Positions 40,757 through 40,857 of a stretch of 40,857 nt of DNA are shown here, piece after piece (the first letter of the stretch is position 1; the number at the start of each line of letters is the position of its first letter). Location: positions 203,704 to 244,560 of the forward strand of contig NZ_BMMQ01000006.1 of assembly GCF_014646015.1 (NCBI RefSeq). The letters are read 5' to 3'. The stretch is from Microbacterium nanhaiense. GTDB taxonomy: Bacteria; Actinomycetota; Actinomycetes; Actinomycetales; Microbacteriaceae. Position numbers and translations under genes: made by a program. A model generated the notes under the pieces. The model worked only from the letters and a program-made list of their open reading frames with translations, was not told the DNA's origin and ran no database searches.

Positions 40757-40857
40757 GTCCGGCGGTGTCCTACTCTCCCACAAGGTCCCCCTTGCAGTAC
40801 CATCGGCGCTGAGAGGCTTAGCTTCCGGGTTCGGAATGTGACCGGGCGTTTCCCTCT
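40757..40857 (-). rRNA. rrf: 5S ribosomal RNA, 5' end cut by the window edge
   Basis: The minus strand reads as the 3' ~100 bases of an actinobacterial 5S rRNA, with GGGAAACGCCCGGTCACATT near the window edge, CCGAACCCGGAAGCTAAGC in the middle and GTGGGAGAGTAGGACACCGC at the end. About 15 bases are missing at the 5' end. It shows that an rRNA operon enters from the right. Confidence 0.95.

Overview
The window is a high-GC actinobacterial chromosome segment, most likely Microbacteriaceae or a close Micrococcales relative. The reasons are GC-rich codon use, many GTG starts and ATGA/GTGA gene overlaps, a DUF5129-type envelope protein, a DtxR-like iron box, a sortase-type anchor on the amylopullulanase, and actinobacterial tRNA-Gly and 5S rRNA sequences. 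The right edge enters an rRNA operon on the minus strand through the end of the 5S gene, so this is chromosome and not a plasmid or phage. No transposase, integrase or CRISPR array was seen.

Region 59-23227 is a sugar-catabolism island. On the left are an apiosidase-like (DUF5060/DUF4038) glycosidase with an extended SDR, then a hexapeptide acyltransferase fused to a helical domain and preceded by the stump of a lost ABC permease. A SorC-type regulator follows. A divergent pair of operons sits at the centre. One (minus strand) encodes a sugar ABC importer (lipoprotein, two permeases) and an Asp/Glu-racemase-family protein. The other (plus strand) encodes a GH127 glycosidase, a RuBisCO-like protein and a DUF1537 sugar-acid kinase. 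To their right lie a GH106 alpha-L-rhamnosidase, two divergent SDRs around a GntR-type operator, a GntR/FCD regulator, a LacZ-type GH2 and an aldo/keto reductase. None of the glycosidases in the island has a signal peptide, so oligosaccharides are probably imported intact and cleaved in the cytoplasm. The RuBisCO-like protein next to a DUF1537 kinase recalls the OiaX/OiaK steps of D-apiose (3-oxo-isoapionate) catabolism. With apiosidase-like, rhamnosidase and GH127 enzymes alongside, the locus may use rhamnogalacturonan-II side chains or other apiosides. The known apiose dehydrogenase, lactonase and oxidoisomerase are not visible, so the SDRs and reductase are candidates for unassigned steps.

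Region 23307-29784 holds mostly housekeeping or accessory genes: an LrgAB/CidAB pair, an LLM flavin monooxygenase, a PhzF isomerase, an iron-box-controlled siderophore-interacting protein, an alpha/beta hydrolase, a TfoX-like protein, dCTP deaminase and a small secreted cysteine-pair protein of unknown function. Region 29884-36430 is one very large secreted, wall-anchored amylopullulanase (two GH13 domains) with two LacI/CRE-type operators upstream. Region 36555-40857 has tRNA-Gly(CCC), a DUF5129 protein, a histidine phosphatase, NnrD, pyroglutamyl peptidase, a strong bidirectional terminator and the 5S rRNA.

Three kinds of long imperfect inverted repeats occur between genes, one of them in three tandem copies, and the hexamer GGATCC is strikingly frequent in all reading frames. 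Neither is explained by the gene content.
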